Shown here piece by piece: positions 8,285-18,422 of a stretch of DNA of 64,000 nt. The first letter of the stretch is position 1. Every line of letters starts with the position of its first letter. Source of the DNA: Thermatribacter sp048814795 (lineage in GTDB: Bacteria > Atribacterota > Atribacteria > Atribacterales > Thermatribacteraceae); NCBI GenBank assembly GCA_048814795.1, contig CP184673.1, positions 2,046,001-2,110,000 of the forward strand, given 5' to 3'. Both the position numbers and the translations under genes were made by a program. Under the pieces are notes generated by a model. That model made no database searches, was not told the origin of the DNA, and saw nothing but the letters and a program-made list of their open reading frames with translations.

Positions 8285-10513
8285 TTACAGCACTTTTTCT
8301 ATGTCTGTTCCCTTTACAGGAAGCCCCACTTCAAAAAGTACCTCTTCCACTGTTCCTTTCCGAGAACAAAGCGAAACTTGATGTGTACCACTCCCAAGTT
8401 CCACAAAAAGGGTCTCCCTGGGTCGCGCCTTGCCCACAAAATCCCCATCCACAAACCAGAAAACTTCTTCTTCTCCCTCAAAAGAGAGGGGAACTCGCAC
8501 TACTCCTTGAAAGCTGGATACCAAATACTTTTTACCCCCTACAGGAGAAACAATATTAATTGTCTGCGGATACCACACACCCTGCAAAGAAAGACCAGGA
8601 ACAGGATTGTCCCCGTCGGATCCTGTGTGCAAATCACATTTCTCAAGCGGAGAAACATCCTTAATGAAGGGAGCGAGCATTGAACCAGGGCACCAATCCG
8701 TGTTCAATTTTCCAGAAACAGGACACACTTTTTTAAAGATTATCCCAGAAGGTGGAGGATAAAAATCCCTATCTCTTCCCAAGAGGTATTCCATAATTCT
8801 GCGGGCAATAGGAAAAGCAGAGCGAACGCCTACCAGCTCCACATGGCTACGACCCCGTGGGTCGCCCATCCAGACCACCAGCGTATATCGAGGGTGATAA
8901 CAAACGGTCCAGGCATCGCGTAAACCCGAAGAAGTGCCTGTCTTGAAGGCAAAGAGAGATCTGTTGTTTCCCTGATTGCGAACCTCCCCACGAATCCGCT
9001 CAACAAGAATATCGGCCACCAGAAAAGAGGCTTCTTCCGTAGCCAGATTTTTCCAGGGAGGAGCAGTCTGAACTCCTCTTAAAATCTGCAACTGTCGCCA
9101 TTTACCCAAAGTAGCCAGAACCAGGTATCCCTGGGCCATCTCTAAAAGACTCACCTCACATCCTCCAAGCAGCAAAGCATCTCCATAAAACCGAGATTCA
9201 CCTGTAAGGTGAGAAAAACCTACTTCCCGAAGATAGGAAAGCAAATAATCATAACCCAACTTCCTCCCCAGTTTCACTGCTGGAACATTCAGGGAAGCAG
9301 CAAGTGCCTCCCGGGCAGTCACTGGACCACGAAATTTCTCATCAAAATTACGTGGAGTATCCCCAGAAAAACCCCAGGGAACATCTGAAAGAACCGAGGA
9401 AGGAACAAGCAACCCCTGTTCAAAAGCAAGAAGATAAGCAAAGGGTTTCAGAGCAGAACCAGGAGAACGTAAAGCCCGGGCACAATCCACCCAACTCCCT
9501 GGTGCTCCCTCTCCCCAGCGAGCGTTGCCGAGGTAAGCTATTACCTCAGCACTCCGGTTATCTACCAGCACACAGGCCAGGGTAATCTGTTCATCAAAAG
9601 AAAGAAGATAGTTCGAAACCGCACGTTCTATCCACTCCTGAATTTGACCATCTATAGTGCTCCGGACAAGGCGATCCTTTACAAGTTCTCTTAACCATAA
9701 ACTGACATGATAAGCAAGTTGAGGGAAGGGATGATTCCCTCCAGATAGGCTTTCAGAAAGAGCAACACGATACTCCTCTGCTGTAATAACCCCTCTTCTA
9801 TAAAGGGTTGACAATACCTGGTTGCGCTTTCTGAGTGCCTCGTCCAGATGCAAATCAGGGCGCAACTTTTCAGGTCGGGGGAAAAGTCCTGTCAGAACAC
9901 AAGCTTCAGAAAGAGAGAGATCCTGAGCTGCCTTGCCAAAATAATAACGACTCCCTGCTTCCACCCCCCGCAAGTTACCACCTACCGGAACCCAGTTGAG
10001 ATAGGCCTCAAGAATTTCTTCCTTGCTCATATATCTTTCCAGCTTGAGAGAAAGCACAAATTCTACAAATTTATTCCAGATGCTACGAGATCGTGGTTCC
10101 ACCAGCCGGATCAGCTGAGCCGTTATAGTAGAAGCACCCGAGGTAGTTCTCCCCTGAAATAAGAGATTCACAAATTCCCGAAAAAGAGCTGGCAAATCCA
10201 CTCCCCGATGCATGAAAAAGCGTCGGTCTTCAAGCTCTCGAGCCACAAGAGGAAGCCATCTTCCCATTTCACTTAGAGACACTGGAAAAACATATTCCTC
10301 TTGTGGAGAGAGAAAAGTATACAGCCACTTTCCTCTCCGATCCAGAATTACCACTGAAGCTTCCAGGTTGTTGATTTTATCAAGGGGCAGGGGGAGCACT
10401 ATCCACAAAAAGACAGCACTCCCCAAAACAATTATCCAAAAGCACAGCCCAAGCAAAAGAAATGCTTCCCAGAAATTAAAACCACGGCCCTTTTTACTAT
10501 TCGGAAACAACAA
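8285..10513 (-). CDS. pbpC: Penicillin-binding protein 1C (transglycosylase/transpeptidase)
   Basis: About 742 residues. Bifunctional peptidoglycan synthase: N-terminal membrane anchor (LLGLCFWIIVLGSAVFLW), GT51 transglycosylase domain (EDRRFFMHRGVDLPAL, GASTITAQLIRL), transpeptidase domain with SxxK (PGSALKPFAY), SxN (SLNVP) and KTGTS (FKTGTSSGLRDAW), then a C-terminal PBP1C domain (SPVGGKKYLV onward). The start is uncertain. TTG codons at 10513/10510, just after a GGAGGG-rich stretch, place the start inside the end of the A2M gene (about 17 bp overlap); the frame stays open back to 10573. Overlap with the A2M gene indicates translational coupling, matching the pbpC/A2M pairing seen in other bacteria. 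Confidence 0.93.
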   Translation of the reverse strand: MLFPNSKKGRGFNFWEAFLLLGLCFWIIVLGSAVFLWIVLPLPLDKINNLEASVVILDRRGKWLYTFLSPQEEYVFPVSLSEMGRWLPLVARELEDRRFFMHRGVDLPALFREFVNLLFQGRTTSGASTITAQLIRLVEPRSRSIWNKFVEFVLSLKLERYMSKEEILEAYLNWVPVGGNLRGVEAGSRYYFGKAAQDLSLSEACVLTGLFPRPEKLRPDLHLDEALRKRNQVLSTLYRRGVITAEEYRVALSESLSGGNHPFPQLAYHVSLWLRELVKDRLVRSTIDGQIQEWIERAVSNYLLSFDEQITLACVLVDNRSAEVIAYLGNARWGEGAPGSWVDCARALRSPGSALKPFAYLLAFEQGLLVPSSVLSDVPWGFSGDTPRNFDEKFRGPVTAREALAASLNVPAVKLGRKLGYDYLLSYLREVGFSHLTGESRFYGDALLLGGCEVSLLEMAQGYLVLATLGKWRQLQILRGVQTAPPWKNLATEEASFLVADILVERIRGEVRNQGNNRSLFAFKTGTSSGLRDAWTVCYHPRYTLVVWMGDPRGRSHVELVGVRSAFPIARRIMEYLLGRDRDFYPPPSGIIFKKVCPVSGKLNTDWCPGSMLAPFIKDVSPLEKCDLHTGSDGDNPVPGLSLQGVWYPQTINIVSPVGGKKYLVSSFQGVVRVPLSFEGEEEVFWFVDGDFVGKARPRETLFVELGSGTHQVSLCSRKGTVEEVLFEVGLPVKGTDIEKVL

Positions 10514-13500
10514 CCACCCTCTGCCCTCCTCCTGAGGTAGCAAAAATTGCTGGATTATACATACATTCCGCATGTACAGGAGGAATCACAAAATCACCCG
10601 TTGTCACCACCCGAGCAGTATAAGTATAATCGAGCTTTCCAGAAAGCGACTCCACAAAAAGAATTATCCGGTCATCTCGGCGCTCCACCCTTATCCGGGG
10701 CTCTTCCTCCTCCCAGGTTGCAGAAGTAGCCAAACGCGGATTTTCCACCTCAAAACAAGCCGGCAAAAGGCTTAAAAGCACAATATTCTCGAGTCTTCTT
10801 CCGCTTTCAAGCTGTAAGTGAACTCTTACAAGATCTCCCTTCCTGAAAGAATAAGGAGCAGAAAGTGGATGGCCATCCTCATCGAGGAATTCCCAGTTAA
10901 CAACCAGCCCCTGGTTCCTTTCTTCAGGCATACTATGAGGAACTCCACTTACAGTTATCGCAAAGTAACAAGGGCCTTCTCCTTCGTTCACTATGCTCCA
11001 GGGAGGAGGCGGGAGCTCCCTGAAGTTCCACGAAACCCTTTTCTCATTCTGCACTAAGAAAAGTTCGTCTCCCTGATTATCAAAAACTCGGGCTGTAAAG
11101 AACTGTGGTACAGCTCTCCCTTGCAAATAACTGCTCAGGGCCAACAACGAAAAAGCTGCCTCCTGAGTGGACCAGTATCCGCGTTCCCGCAAAGCATTAA
11201 AAAGTTGAGCAACAAGCTGCTCCACAGTCAGTGATTCAGGGTCAATGTTTAGTTCCACGAGCAAGCGAAGTGCCAGATCACGCAGGTAAGAGCTGTAAAC
11301 ACCACCTGTTTCTGGCTCAACATAGAGAGAGGGAGCAAACCCACCACATAACTCCCTCGCCACCTCTGGCTTGCCAGCCAAGGCATAAGCCCAGGAAAGA
11401 AAGAGCAAAGCCGAACCATTCAGTTCCTTGCCTTGATTGCGTAGCTCTTCCATGCGAGCCAACGGTGGCTCTCCCCACATGGTTAGAATCAGAACTGCAT
11501 AGGAAGAAACAGCATTATGATAGGAGAGAGATCTTGGTGAAGTATCCCAGGGTAAAGATTCCAGAAAATTCCGTAGATAGTCTAAGGCACTAAACAACAC
11601 ATCATCGGGCACCTCAAAACCTTTCTTTTTGGCTTCAAGCAAAAAGTGGGTGGCATAAGCCGAATCAAAGGGAACACTCACGTATTCTCCTCCAAAACGA
11701 GCAAAACCACCATCTGGAGTTTGCATGGAAATAACCCGCCGAATTGCCCTCTCCAGAGAGCGTTTAACTTCTTGAAGATTAGAGAACAAGGGGTCAACTT
11801 CTGCCATAATTTCGGGGAGATAAAGTAGAGGCCAGGACGATGAAACCACCTGTTCTACACAACCGTAAGGATAGATGTGCAGGAAATTAGCAAGACAGGC
11901 AAGATCCAGGTCGGCAGAAGCCTGCAGCCATAATTTTCCCTCGAGGGTTTGCAGATACCATTCGCCAGGCACAGAAAGCGTTTTTCTTTCTCCTGAGAGA
12001 ATCTTGCCCATCACTACTTCGCTTACTCTGGGATAAGGAGGCCTCACTGGGAAACGATACTCTTCTCTTCTCGTTTCACCAGCAGAGGTAAGCATAACCT
12101 GGAGCAAAGCTTCTCCACTACTCTCATAAGCCTGTATCTCGATGTTTCTAACCAGCCGGGATTGAGGAACAAGCTCCAGGCTCAAAGTATGTTCCCCCAG
12201 GATGCTTATCGGACCACTTTCAGAGACAGTAACTTCAACTCTTTTTACTTCTTCGCTTCGATTGAAGAAAACCAGCGGAACTGTGAAACGATCTCGAGGA
12301 GCTACAAAACGAGGATGTATCAGTTCGCACACCACATCGTGAGCAACGTTTACTTCCTTAGTAGCCATCCCCAACAATTCTCCGCTGGAAGCAACGACAA
12401 TAAGCAGCAGTTTCCCCTCAAACTGGGGAAGCTCAAAAACTACGTTTCCTTCGCCTTTCTCGTCAGTGTAAACCTGTGGCTTCAATAGTGACACGATGCG
12501 GAATTGAGCAGGACGAACCGGAGAAAGCGCCAATGCCATTTCTTCCTCCAGTTCTCTCCCGCCACCTGGATAGAGGGGAGGGGTAGTTAGGGGTTCGCTC
12601 AAAAGAAGATCTCCATACCAGTCAAAAGTTCCTACTGAAAGCTTGCACCTCGCGCTGAAAAAGTCAAAAGGATCAACCAGACGGTGAGCAGTTAATTCCA
12701 GGAGTCCCACGTCTACAAGCGCCACCAGGAGTTCACCAGGGGTTCCTACACCGTGCAAATTCTTGAGTCTCACTTTAACCGGAAGCCTCTCCAGAGGCTT
12801 CGCCGATTCTGGAGCAAAAATTTCTACTTTAAGATGATGCTCGCTCTGGTCAACAGAAAGAGGAATAATCCCCAGTGCTCGAGCGGGAGAAAGAGGCTCC
12901 TTGCCAGTGTGAGAGCGAACAACCAGGAACGAACAATACGCATTAGGTACCATATCAGCGCTTACCGGAAAACGCACCTCCCCTTCCAGCCCTGCATCAA
13001 AAACCTTACTGTAAACAATGCGATCAGTTTCCACGGTAAAAAGAGCTCTTCCTGGGAAAGGTGAACGATAATGAATAACTGCTTCTTCTCCTATCCGCCA
13101 GCTTTCCTTATCCAGGTTCAGATTTACCCGCTCCAGCAATTCTTCCCGGGGATTAAACCCGTAACGACCGTACACCTTAAAATACACAGAAGAGATTACC
13201 CCCGACTCAGGATCCCGAACCTCAAAAAGGTATTTTCCAAATTCTCGAGGCGTAAAAATCACCTCGCCTTTCCCCGCAACAAGTTCAAGGGGAATTTCCT
13301 TTTCAAGGGCTAACTCTTCTTGTAGTTGATACCGAACTCTCTCATCTTCTTCAACCATCACGTAATGATGAAACACCTTGAATATACGAACAACTGCTGA
13401 AGGAAGCTGGAAGGGAGCACCTTGGGGATCCACCGCGCAAACCTTAAATTGAATGTCCTGGCCAGGTTCATACTGCATGGAAGGATAAAATATGCCCAGA

Positions 13501-15848
13501 TAAAAAGGATAAGGATGGAAGGGAAGGCTCAAGCGTTTGCTCACTGGTCGACCCTGAGGATCCAGCAAAGTAACCAGCAAAGTAAGCTCGAGTGCTGAAG
13601 GAGGATGTAGCTCTGAAGGTGTATCAAAGGTAATTACAGCCTTTCCCTGCGCATCCAGCTGATATTCACCCAGTTCAATTTCTACCGGCGCAAATTTATG
13701 GCGAAAGTCGCCAAAGGTGAACTGTCCCCAATCAGGAGGTTTAAACTCTCTGGTGCTCAATCTTGCCAATACCTTGATGGGCATTTGAGCAGCCGGTGCG
13801 CCGAAGAGATATTCTCCAGCCACTTCGAGATAGAGTCTTTCTCCGGTGCGTAACTCCTGTGCAGATGTAGAAAGGGTAAGTCGAAGGCGAGGAGGAACGA
13901 AATCTTCCACCAGAAAACTGGTTTCACCCAAAAATCCTTTCTCGTCCTGCCCTGGAAGAGAACAAAGAATCTGATAACTGCCAGTCAAGGCTTCAACTGG
14001 AAGCTCAAACTCGCAAGTGGCACTGCCCTCCTGAGAAAGCATCGCTGTGGTCTCAAAAAAGGTTTTCCCGAGGGGAGACAGAATCTTGAAAGCCACCGGG
14101 AAACGCTCTGGAACCTTGAACTCTGGACCCCGGATTAGTGCTTTAACCAAGACTTTTTCGCCAGGCCTGAAAACACCCCGAGGCAAAAACAGGAAAGCCC
14201 GGTAGCCACGGCGCAAATAAGAAGTTCCCCCTACATCAAAGTCACCCTGAGAGAAACGCTCCTCCTCAAGTAAAAGGAATGAAACATCTTCTCCTTTCTG
14301 CACCGTAACCAGAAAAGGTTGTTCATCCTCTGACCAGCTTTCGTCTTTTTTGAGCAGGAAAACGCCCTCACTATCAGTAATCCCTTCTGCAAGTAGCTGA
14401 TTAGCCCTGGAAAAAATCTTTACCCTTGCCTCTCCACAGGGAAGAGCGCTGTGCAAAGAATTAACCCATATCAGTATGCCATTCCCAAAAACCTTGGCAA
14501 CTACACCAATATCGGTCAGAGAAACCACCGCCTGATCTCTCACCCAGGAATTACCTTCGGCACTCTGCACCACCACCAGATAAGTTCCTGCTTTTCCCGA
14601 AACTTCGGAAAGCACATCCACAGCCCGACGCACCGGAACATTAAAAGGCACGTCAACAGTAATCTCACGCTCTACCACCAGCCTGGAAAGGTCCGGGAAA
14701 GAAATACTATCCGGAAAAGCAAAAGCGATAGGAATGTTGTTATCATACAAACGGAAAATCCGCAGATACACTCGACTTACATTCACAAGTTCCACTGGTA
14801 ACCTGGCTTCCCCAAAGTAAGAAGCACGGCTACCAGAAGCAGGTATAGAAATAGACGGTTCCAGATCAGGCATCAAAAAAGCCTTTTCAAAGTCTGCGGC
14901 CAAAGTCACCCCCGAACGGGCAGGAAGACCCTTTTTCAGACGCACCAGAATCCGGTCCCTGGGTTTAAATTCCCCTATAATTTCAAAACCCCAGGAGCGA
15001 GCACGTATCGAAAAGGGATATTCAGGTTCAATTTCTACAAAAGCTGAAAGAACATCCGCATCTGGAGGGGTTGATGTATAAAAGTAAATAACCCCACGTT
15101 GCGCTCCCCGGAAGTAAGCGCCACTTCCGGTTATTTCCATGGCATAAAAAGCTTGCATTTCCTGTCGAAAGTCTTCCGCAAGACCCAGCGGACCGGCTTC
15201 TGAGGTGAGGCCTTCCGCTATCTCTACAGAAAAACCTGGATCTTTAAGAGGAGCAGTATATATGAAAATATTCTTGCTCGGTGGACCAAGTGGTATGTAA
15301 ATGGGTATTTCCTTACCTGTTTTGTCTTTTAGAATCAGGAATCCTCGCAACCTCTGCGGAGAAACTGGAAGCGAAAACGCAACTTCAAGAACCACGCTCT
15401 TATTTTCTTGATAATCTACCTGACGCACTTCCAGAACCTTTAAAGGAGCAGTTTGAATATGAAAATCCAAAGAACCAGAGAGAAAACGACCAGAAAGATC
15501 AGTAAAGTCAGGACGGAAAGAAAAAGTATACAGAGTTGCACTGCGCAATGTCTCGCTTATTTTAAAAACCAGCGTCTTCTGGTCTTCAAAAACACATTCT
15601 CCCGCAAGGGGTGGCGAAACACGAAAGGGAATTTTCTCCGCTGGAAGAGGCTTCCCAACCTCTTCAAGAGCAACCACCGGCTGCGAAAAGGTAAAGCGCA
15701 CTTCTTCGAGATACTCAGATACAGTGGAACCCTCTCCTGGCAAAAAATCTACTACCTGGAAAAGCTCTTCAGAAGCAAAAACCCAACCTAACCCCAGAAA
15801 TACAAAACACAGGATAAAAAAGAATATTTTTAAACTTTTCGTAAGCAT
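10497..15848 (-). CDS. Bacterial alpha-2-macroglobulin with intact thioester motif
   Basis: 1783 residues. Large periplasmic protease-trapping protein. Signal peptide at the N-terminus (KIFFFILCFVFLGLGWVFAS), then tandem macroglobulin-like beta domains, a bait-like central part, and a thioester domain with YPYGCVEQ at about residue 1330 (CxEQ intact, so a covalent trap can form). The all-helical ring follows (GGFARFGGEYVSVPFDSAYA) and a C-terminal receptor-like domain ends the protein. With PBP1C directly downstream it probably protects or repairs the periplasm after breach. The signal has no obvious lipobox Cys, unlike E. coli YfhM. ATG 15848 follows GGGAGGGG. Confidence 0.94.
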   Translation of the reverse strand: MLTKSLKIFFFILCFVFLGLGWVFASEELFQVVDFLPGEGSTVSEYLEEVRFTFSQPVVALEEVGKPLPAEKIPFRVSPPLAGECVFEDQKTLVFKISETLRSATLYTFSFRPDFTDLSGRFLSGSLDFHIQTAPLKVLEVRQVDYQENKSVVLEVAFSLPVSPQRLRGFLILKDKTGKEIPIYIPLGPPSKNIFIYTAPLKDPGFSVEIAEGLTSEAGPLGLAEDFRQEMQAFYAMEITGSGAYFRGAQRGVIYFYTSTPPDADVLSAFVEIEPEYPFSIRARSWGFEIIGEFKPRDRILVRLKKGLPARSGVTLAADFEKAFLMPDLEPSISIPASGSRASYFGEARLPVELVNVSRVYLRIFRLYDNNIPIAFAFPDSISFPDLSRLVVEREITVDVPFNVPVRRAVDVLSEVSGKAGTYLVVVQSAEGNSWVRDQAVVSLTDIGVVAKVFGNGILIWVNSLHSALPCGEARVKIFSRANQLLAEGITDSEGVFLLKKDESWSEDEQPFLVTVQKGEDVSFLLLEEERFSQGDFDVGGTSYLRRGYRAFLFLPRGVFRPGEKVLVKALIRGPEFKVPERFPVAFKILSPLGKTFFETTAMLSQEGSATCEFELPVEALTGSYQILCSLPGQDEKGFLGETSFLVEDFVPPRLRLTLSTSAQELRTGERLYLEVAGEYLFGAPAAQMPIKVLARLSTREFKPPDWGQFTFGDFRHKFAPVEIELGEYQLDAQGKAVITFDTPSELHPPSALELTLLVTLLDPQGRPVSKRLSLPFHPYPFYLGIFYPSMQYEPGQDIQFKVCAVDPQGAPFQLPSAVVRIFKVFHHYVMVEEDERVRYQLQEELALEKEIPLELVAGKGEVIFTPREFGKYLFEVRDPESGVISSVYFKVYGRYGFNPREELLERVNLNLDKESWRIGEEAVIHYRSPFPGRALFTVETDRIVYSKVFDAGLEGEVRFPVSADMVPNAYCSFLVVRSHTGKEPLSPARALGIIPLSVDQSEHHLKVEIFAPESAKPLERLPVKVRLKNLHGVGTPGELLVALVDVGLLELTAHRLVDPFDFFSARCKLSVGTFDWYGDLLLSEPLTTPPLYPGGGRELEEEMALALSPVRPAQFRIVSLLKPQVYTDEKGEGNVVFELPQFEGKLLLIVVASSGELLGMATKEVNVAHDVVCELIHPRFVAPRDRFTVPLVFFNRSEEVKRVEVTVSESGPISILGEHTLSLELVPQSRLVRNIEIQAYESSGEALLQVMLTSAGETRREEYRFPVRPPYPRVSEVVMGKILSGERKTLSVPGEWYLQTLEGKLWLQASADLDLACLANFLHIYPYGCVEQVVSSSWPLLYLPEIMAEVDPLFSNLQEVKRSLERAIRRVISMQTPDGGFARFGGEYVSVPFDSAYATHFLLEAKKKGFEVPDDVLFSALDYLRNFLESLPWDTSPRSLSYHNAVSSYAVLILTMWGEPPLARMEELRNQGKELNGSALLFLSWAYALAGKPEVARELCGGFAPSLYVEPETGGVYSSYLRDLALRLLVELNIDPESLTVEQLVAQLFNALRERGYWSTQEAAFSLLALSSYLQGRAVPQFFTARVFDNQGDELFLVQNEKRVSWNFRELPPPPWSIVNEGEGPCYFAITVSGVPHSMPEERNQGLVVNWEFLDEDGHPLSAPYSFRKGDLVRVHLQLESGRRLENIVLLSLLPACFEVENPRLATSATWEEEEPRIRVERRDDRIILFVESLSGKLDYTYTARVVTTGDFVIPPVHAECMYNPAIFATSGGGQRVVVVSE

Positions 15849-15890
15849 TTCGCTTTCCCCTCCCTTAAGCCAAAAGCGAATACATATTTA

Positions 15891-15896
15891 AGTGTA
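15891..15896 (-). promoter_or_regulatory. Candidate extended -10 element for A2M-pbpC
   Basis: AGTGCTACACT on the minus strand, an extended -10 (TG before TACACT), about 43 bp before the A2M ATG. The -35 is weak (TGGAAA, 17 bp upstream). Confidence 0.35.
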
Positions 15897-15965
15897 GCAC
15901 TAAAAGAACTTTCTTTCCACAAAAAAAACTAAAGGGATAAAAACGGAACAATTGGGAAGAAAGAT

Positions 15966-16017
15966 GCAAAAAACACCGCACCGTTTTCATTAATTAGGCA
16001 AATAACGGTGCGGTGTT
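15966..16017 (-). terminator. Intrinsic terminator of the sugar ABC operon
   Basis: Perfect 14-bp stem (AACACCGCACCGTT at 15972-15985 pairing with 16004-16017) followed on the minus strand by a T-run. It lies 17 bp after the stop of the substrate-binding protein gene. Confidence 0.85.
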
Positions 16018-16033
16018 AAATATTGCCTTATTG

Positions 16034-17419
16034 TTATTTCTTAAGCCATTCCTCAGGAGGAGCTAATCTCTGTGCGCGTCTGTGAACCTCTTTAATAGCC
16101 GCATCGGCTGTCATTTCTTCACTCCAGACTTTCTGGATATGCTCCTGCCACATCTCACTCAGCGCAAAAGCATTGGGATTAGGTGTCCATCTAAGCGCTG
16201 CGTATTCTTCCAAGTTTTTGGTAACAACGGGACGACAGGTTCCATTGCCCCACTTACTCGTTATTTCCACGATTTGAGGGTCATTCCATACAGAGTTACG
16301 AGTTGGAGTCTGGTTATTATAGAGCGCAGAAGCTATTAGCATAACCGGTTTGCTTGATGCCCATTCCATAAATAGCCAAGCCGCCTTTTTGTTCTTTGAG
16401 GCTGCATTCATTCCTATAGACCAAGCCCAAATATTGGACTTTATGCCAGCAGGTCCTCTGGGTACATGAATAGCTGCCCATTTACCGACAATTTGACTAA
16501 AAGCAGGGTCTTCAAGCTCGGCCCCCCAGTGATCCGCATCTATTTGCATTACTGCTTTTCCAGAAGCAAAAGCATCTTTCACATCGTACCAATCGAGCGA
16601 AGGCCAGTCTTTTGGTCCAAAATCTCTAATCAGTTTGGCCCACAAGTCAGTCATTTGAACCACAGGTTCGCTATAAATAGCTGGTTTGCCATTTTCATCG
16701 AAATCTCTTCCACCGTAGGAAGAGAATAAGCTGAGATATGCTGAATTAACCGTACCTGCACCACGAACGCCTCTGCAGGTGTAGGGCAAGACACCTGTAA
16801 CTCCCTCTGAATCAAAACCTTCTTGCACCTTAGCTGCAGCAGCATAAAGCTCGTCTAAGGTTTCAGGAGGAGTTATCCCGTATTTTTCAAGGATATCAGA
16901 ACGATAGTAGAGGCAATACGCTTCTACTTGGTAAGGAATAGCATATAGTTTACCAGCTACCTTGCTCGCTTCAATGGTCATTTCGAAAAAGTCATTTATA
17001 TCATAAAATTCCGGATCTGTTAGTGTTTCATCCTCGATATAGGCATTCAGCGGTTCAAGGAAACCACCAGGTATAAATTTCCAATTCAACATGGGAGAGG
17101 TCATGACTATATCAAATTCTGGAGAACTTCCAGTAAGAACAATGGTTTGTTTTTCAAAAAACTGCTGTTCAGGTAAAACCAACATTTCCACATTTATACC
17201 AGTCAACTTTTCAAAATCTCCAACCAACTTTTCGAAAGTAGCCTGCATTGGGTGTTTACAAAGCAAAAGGTTTATAGTTTCTCCTTCAAACTGTCGCCAG
17301 TTTATGCTACTTTTTTCAAAAACGGATGCATCCAGTGAGCTTTGAGCAAAAGCAAACCCATTCACCAAAAATAGAACAACCACCACCCACGCAATCAGAA
17401 TTACCCGCTTGTTTAGCAT
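16034..17419 (-). CDS. Sugar ABC transporter substrate-binding protein
   Basis: 461 residues. Family 1 extracellular solute-binding protein: signal peptide (VILIAWVVVVLFLVNGFAFA), then binding-protein motifs such as KLTGINVEMLVLPEQQF, GKLYAIPYQVEAYCLYYRSD and the C-terminal WRT/RWTPNPNAF-type region. It captures a carbohydrate or polyol outside the membrane and delivers it to the two permeases encoded just upstream. No lipobox Cys at the expected place. AAGGAGG precedes the ATG. The gene is last in the dehydrogenase-malG-malF-SBP operon and ends at a strong terminator. Substrate unknown; the co-encoded polyol-type dehydrogenase suggests a sugar alcohol. Confidence 0.9.
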   Translation of the reverse strand: MLNKRVILIAWVVVVLFLVNGFAFAQSSLDASVFEKSSINWRQFEGETINLLLCKHPMQATFEKLVGDFEKLTGINVEMLVLPEQQFFEKQTIVLTGSSPEFDIVMTSPMLNWKFIPGGFLEPLNAYIEDETLTDPEFYDINDFFEMTIEASKVAGKLYAIPYQVEAYCLYYRSDILEKYGITPPETLDELYAAAAKVQEGFDSEGVTGVLPYTCRGVRGAGTVNSAYLSLFSSYGGRDFDENGKPAIYSEPVVQMTDLWAKLIRDFGPKDWPSLDWYDVKDAFASGKAVMQIDADHWGAELEDPAFSQIVGKWAAIHVPRGPAGIKSNIWAWSIGMNAASKNKKAAWLFMEWASSKPVMLIASALYNNQTPTRNSVWNDPQIVEITSKWGNGTCRPVVTKNLEEYAALRWTPNPNAFALSEMWQEHIQKVWSEEMTADAAIKEVHRRAQRLAPPEEWLKK

Positions 17420-17553
17420 CTCAATTCCTCCTTTCTTAATTCGAATTCAAACAAAAGTTACCAACAACCCCAAACACAAAGATGTCAAACCGATACCCAA
17501 TACCTACCTGTGCTTACCCTCTTAAATCACCCCCTTTACTTACCAATTATTAT

Positions 17554-18411
17554 TTAGAGATAGGAAATGGCTTTTTGCCACATCCTCATAAATACCAATA
17601 CCATTACGTAAACAATTGCAAAAAGGACAACTGCGCCACACATAGCGTAAGCCATGTCTCCATATCGGAAAGAATTAAGATAAACCCACAAATGAAGATT
17701 GGTAGTAGCATTACCTGGTCCTCCACCAGTTGTTGCGTAAATCGTATCGAAAATCTTAAAAGAGATCACCAGTCGAAACATTACAGCAACTAGAACTAAT
17801 GGACGCAGCAAAGGCCAAGTTATATACCTAAAACAATCCCACCCTGAAGCACCATCTACTAACGCAGCTTCATAAGGATCTCGGGGAAGATTTTGAATTC
17901 CTGCAAATATTATTAAAGCTACAAATGGCGTGTAAATATAAGCATCGATCAAAGAAAGAGAAAGTAAGGCTGTTGAAGGTTGGGCTAGCCAGGGAATTGG
18001 ACCAATGCCCAAAAAGCTCAATAAATAATTAACTACTCCACCACTCGTAGACAACATAAGCTTCCACATAAGTGCAGAAAGCACGGGGGCAACAGTCAAG
18101 GGAACTATTATAATAGATCTAAAAAACCATTGTCCTCGTACGTTTTTACTTAACAAGTAAGCTATTAAACTTCCAAAAACAATTTCGATAGAAACAGCCA
18201 AAAAAACATATTCAAAAGAAACAATAACTGCGGACCAAAAAGTGCCATCTTGTAACAAAAAAGCATAGTTTTCCAACCCGACAAATCTTGAAACAGGATT
18301 AGCTAATCTCCAATCAGTGAAAGATCTGGCTACACCAAAAGCAAAGGGGATTACTCCTACGCCAATAGGAACTAAAATTGCCGGGAGTAAAATAAGCTTA
18401 TCCATTTTCAC
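17554..18411 (-). CDS. Sugar ABC transporter permease, MalF type
   Basis: 285 residues with six predicted membrane helices. The cytoplasmic coupling loop reads YEAALVDGASGWDCFRYITW, the EAA motif that docks the ATPase subunit. Also typical: IPWLAQPSTALLSLSLIDAY and GGGPGNATTNLHLWVY. It forms the translocation pore with the MalG-type permease encoded 11 bp upstream. The 134-bp gap to the downstream binding-protein gene may hold a weak internal promoter (TTGACA near 17483). No ATP-binding gene is in the cluster. Confidence 0.9.
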   Translation of the reverse strand: MKMDKLILLPAILVPIGVGVIPFAFGVARSFTDWRLANPVSRFVGLENYAFLLQDGTFWSAVIVSFEYVFLAVSIEIVFGSLIAYLLSKNVRGQWFFRSIIIVPLTVAPVLSALMWKLMLSTSGGVVNYLLSFLGIGPIPWLAQPSTALLSLSLIDAYIYTPFVALIIFAGIQNLPRDPYEAALVDGASGWDCFRYITWPLLRPLVLVAVMFRLVISFKIFDTIYATTGGGPGNATTNLHLWVYLNSFRYGDMAYAMCGAVVLFAIVYVMVLVFMRMWQKAISYL

Positions 18412-18422
18412 AGCACCTCGTA

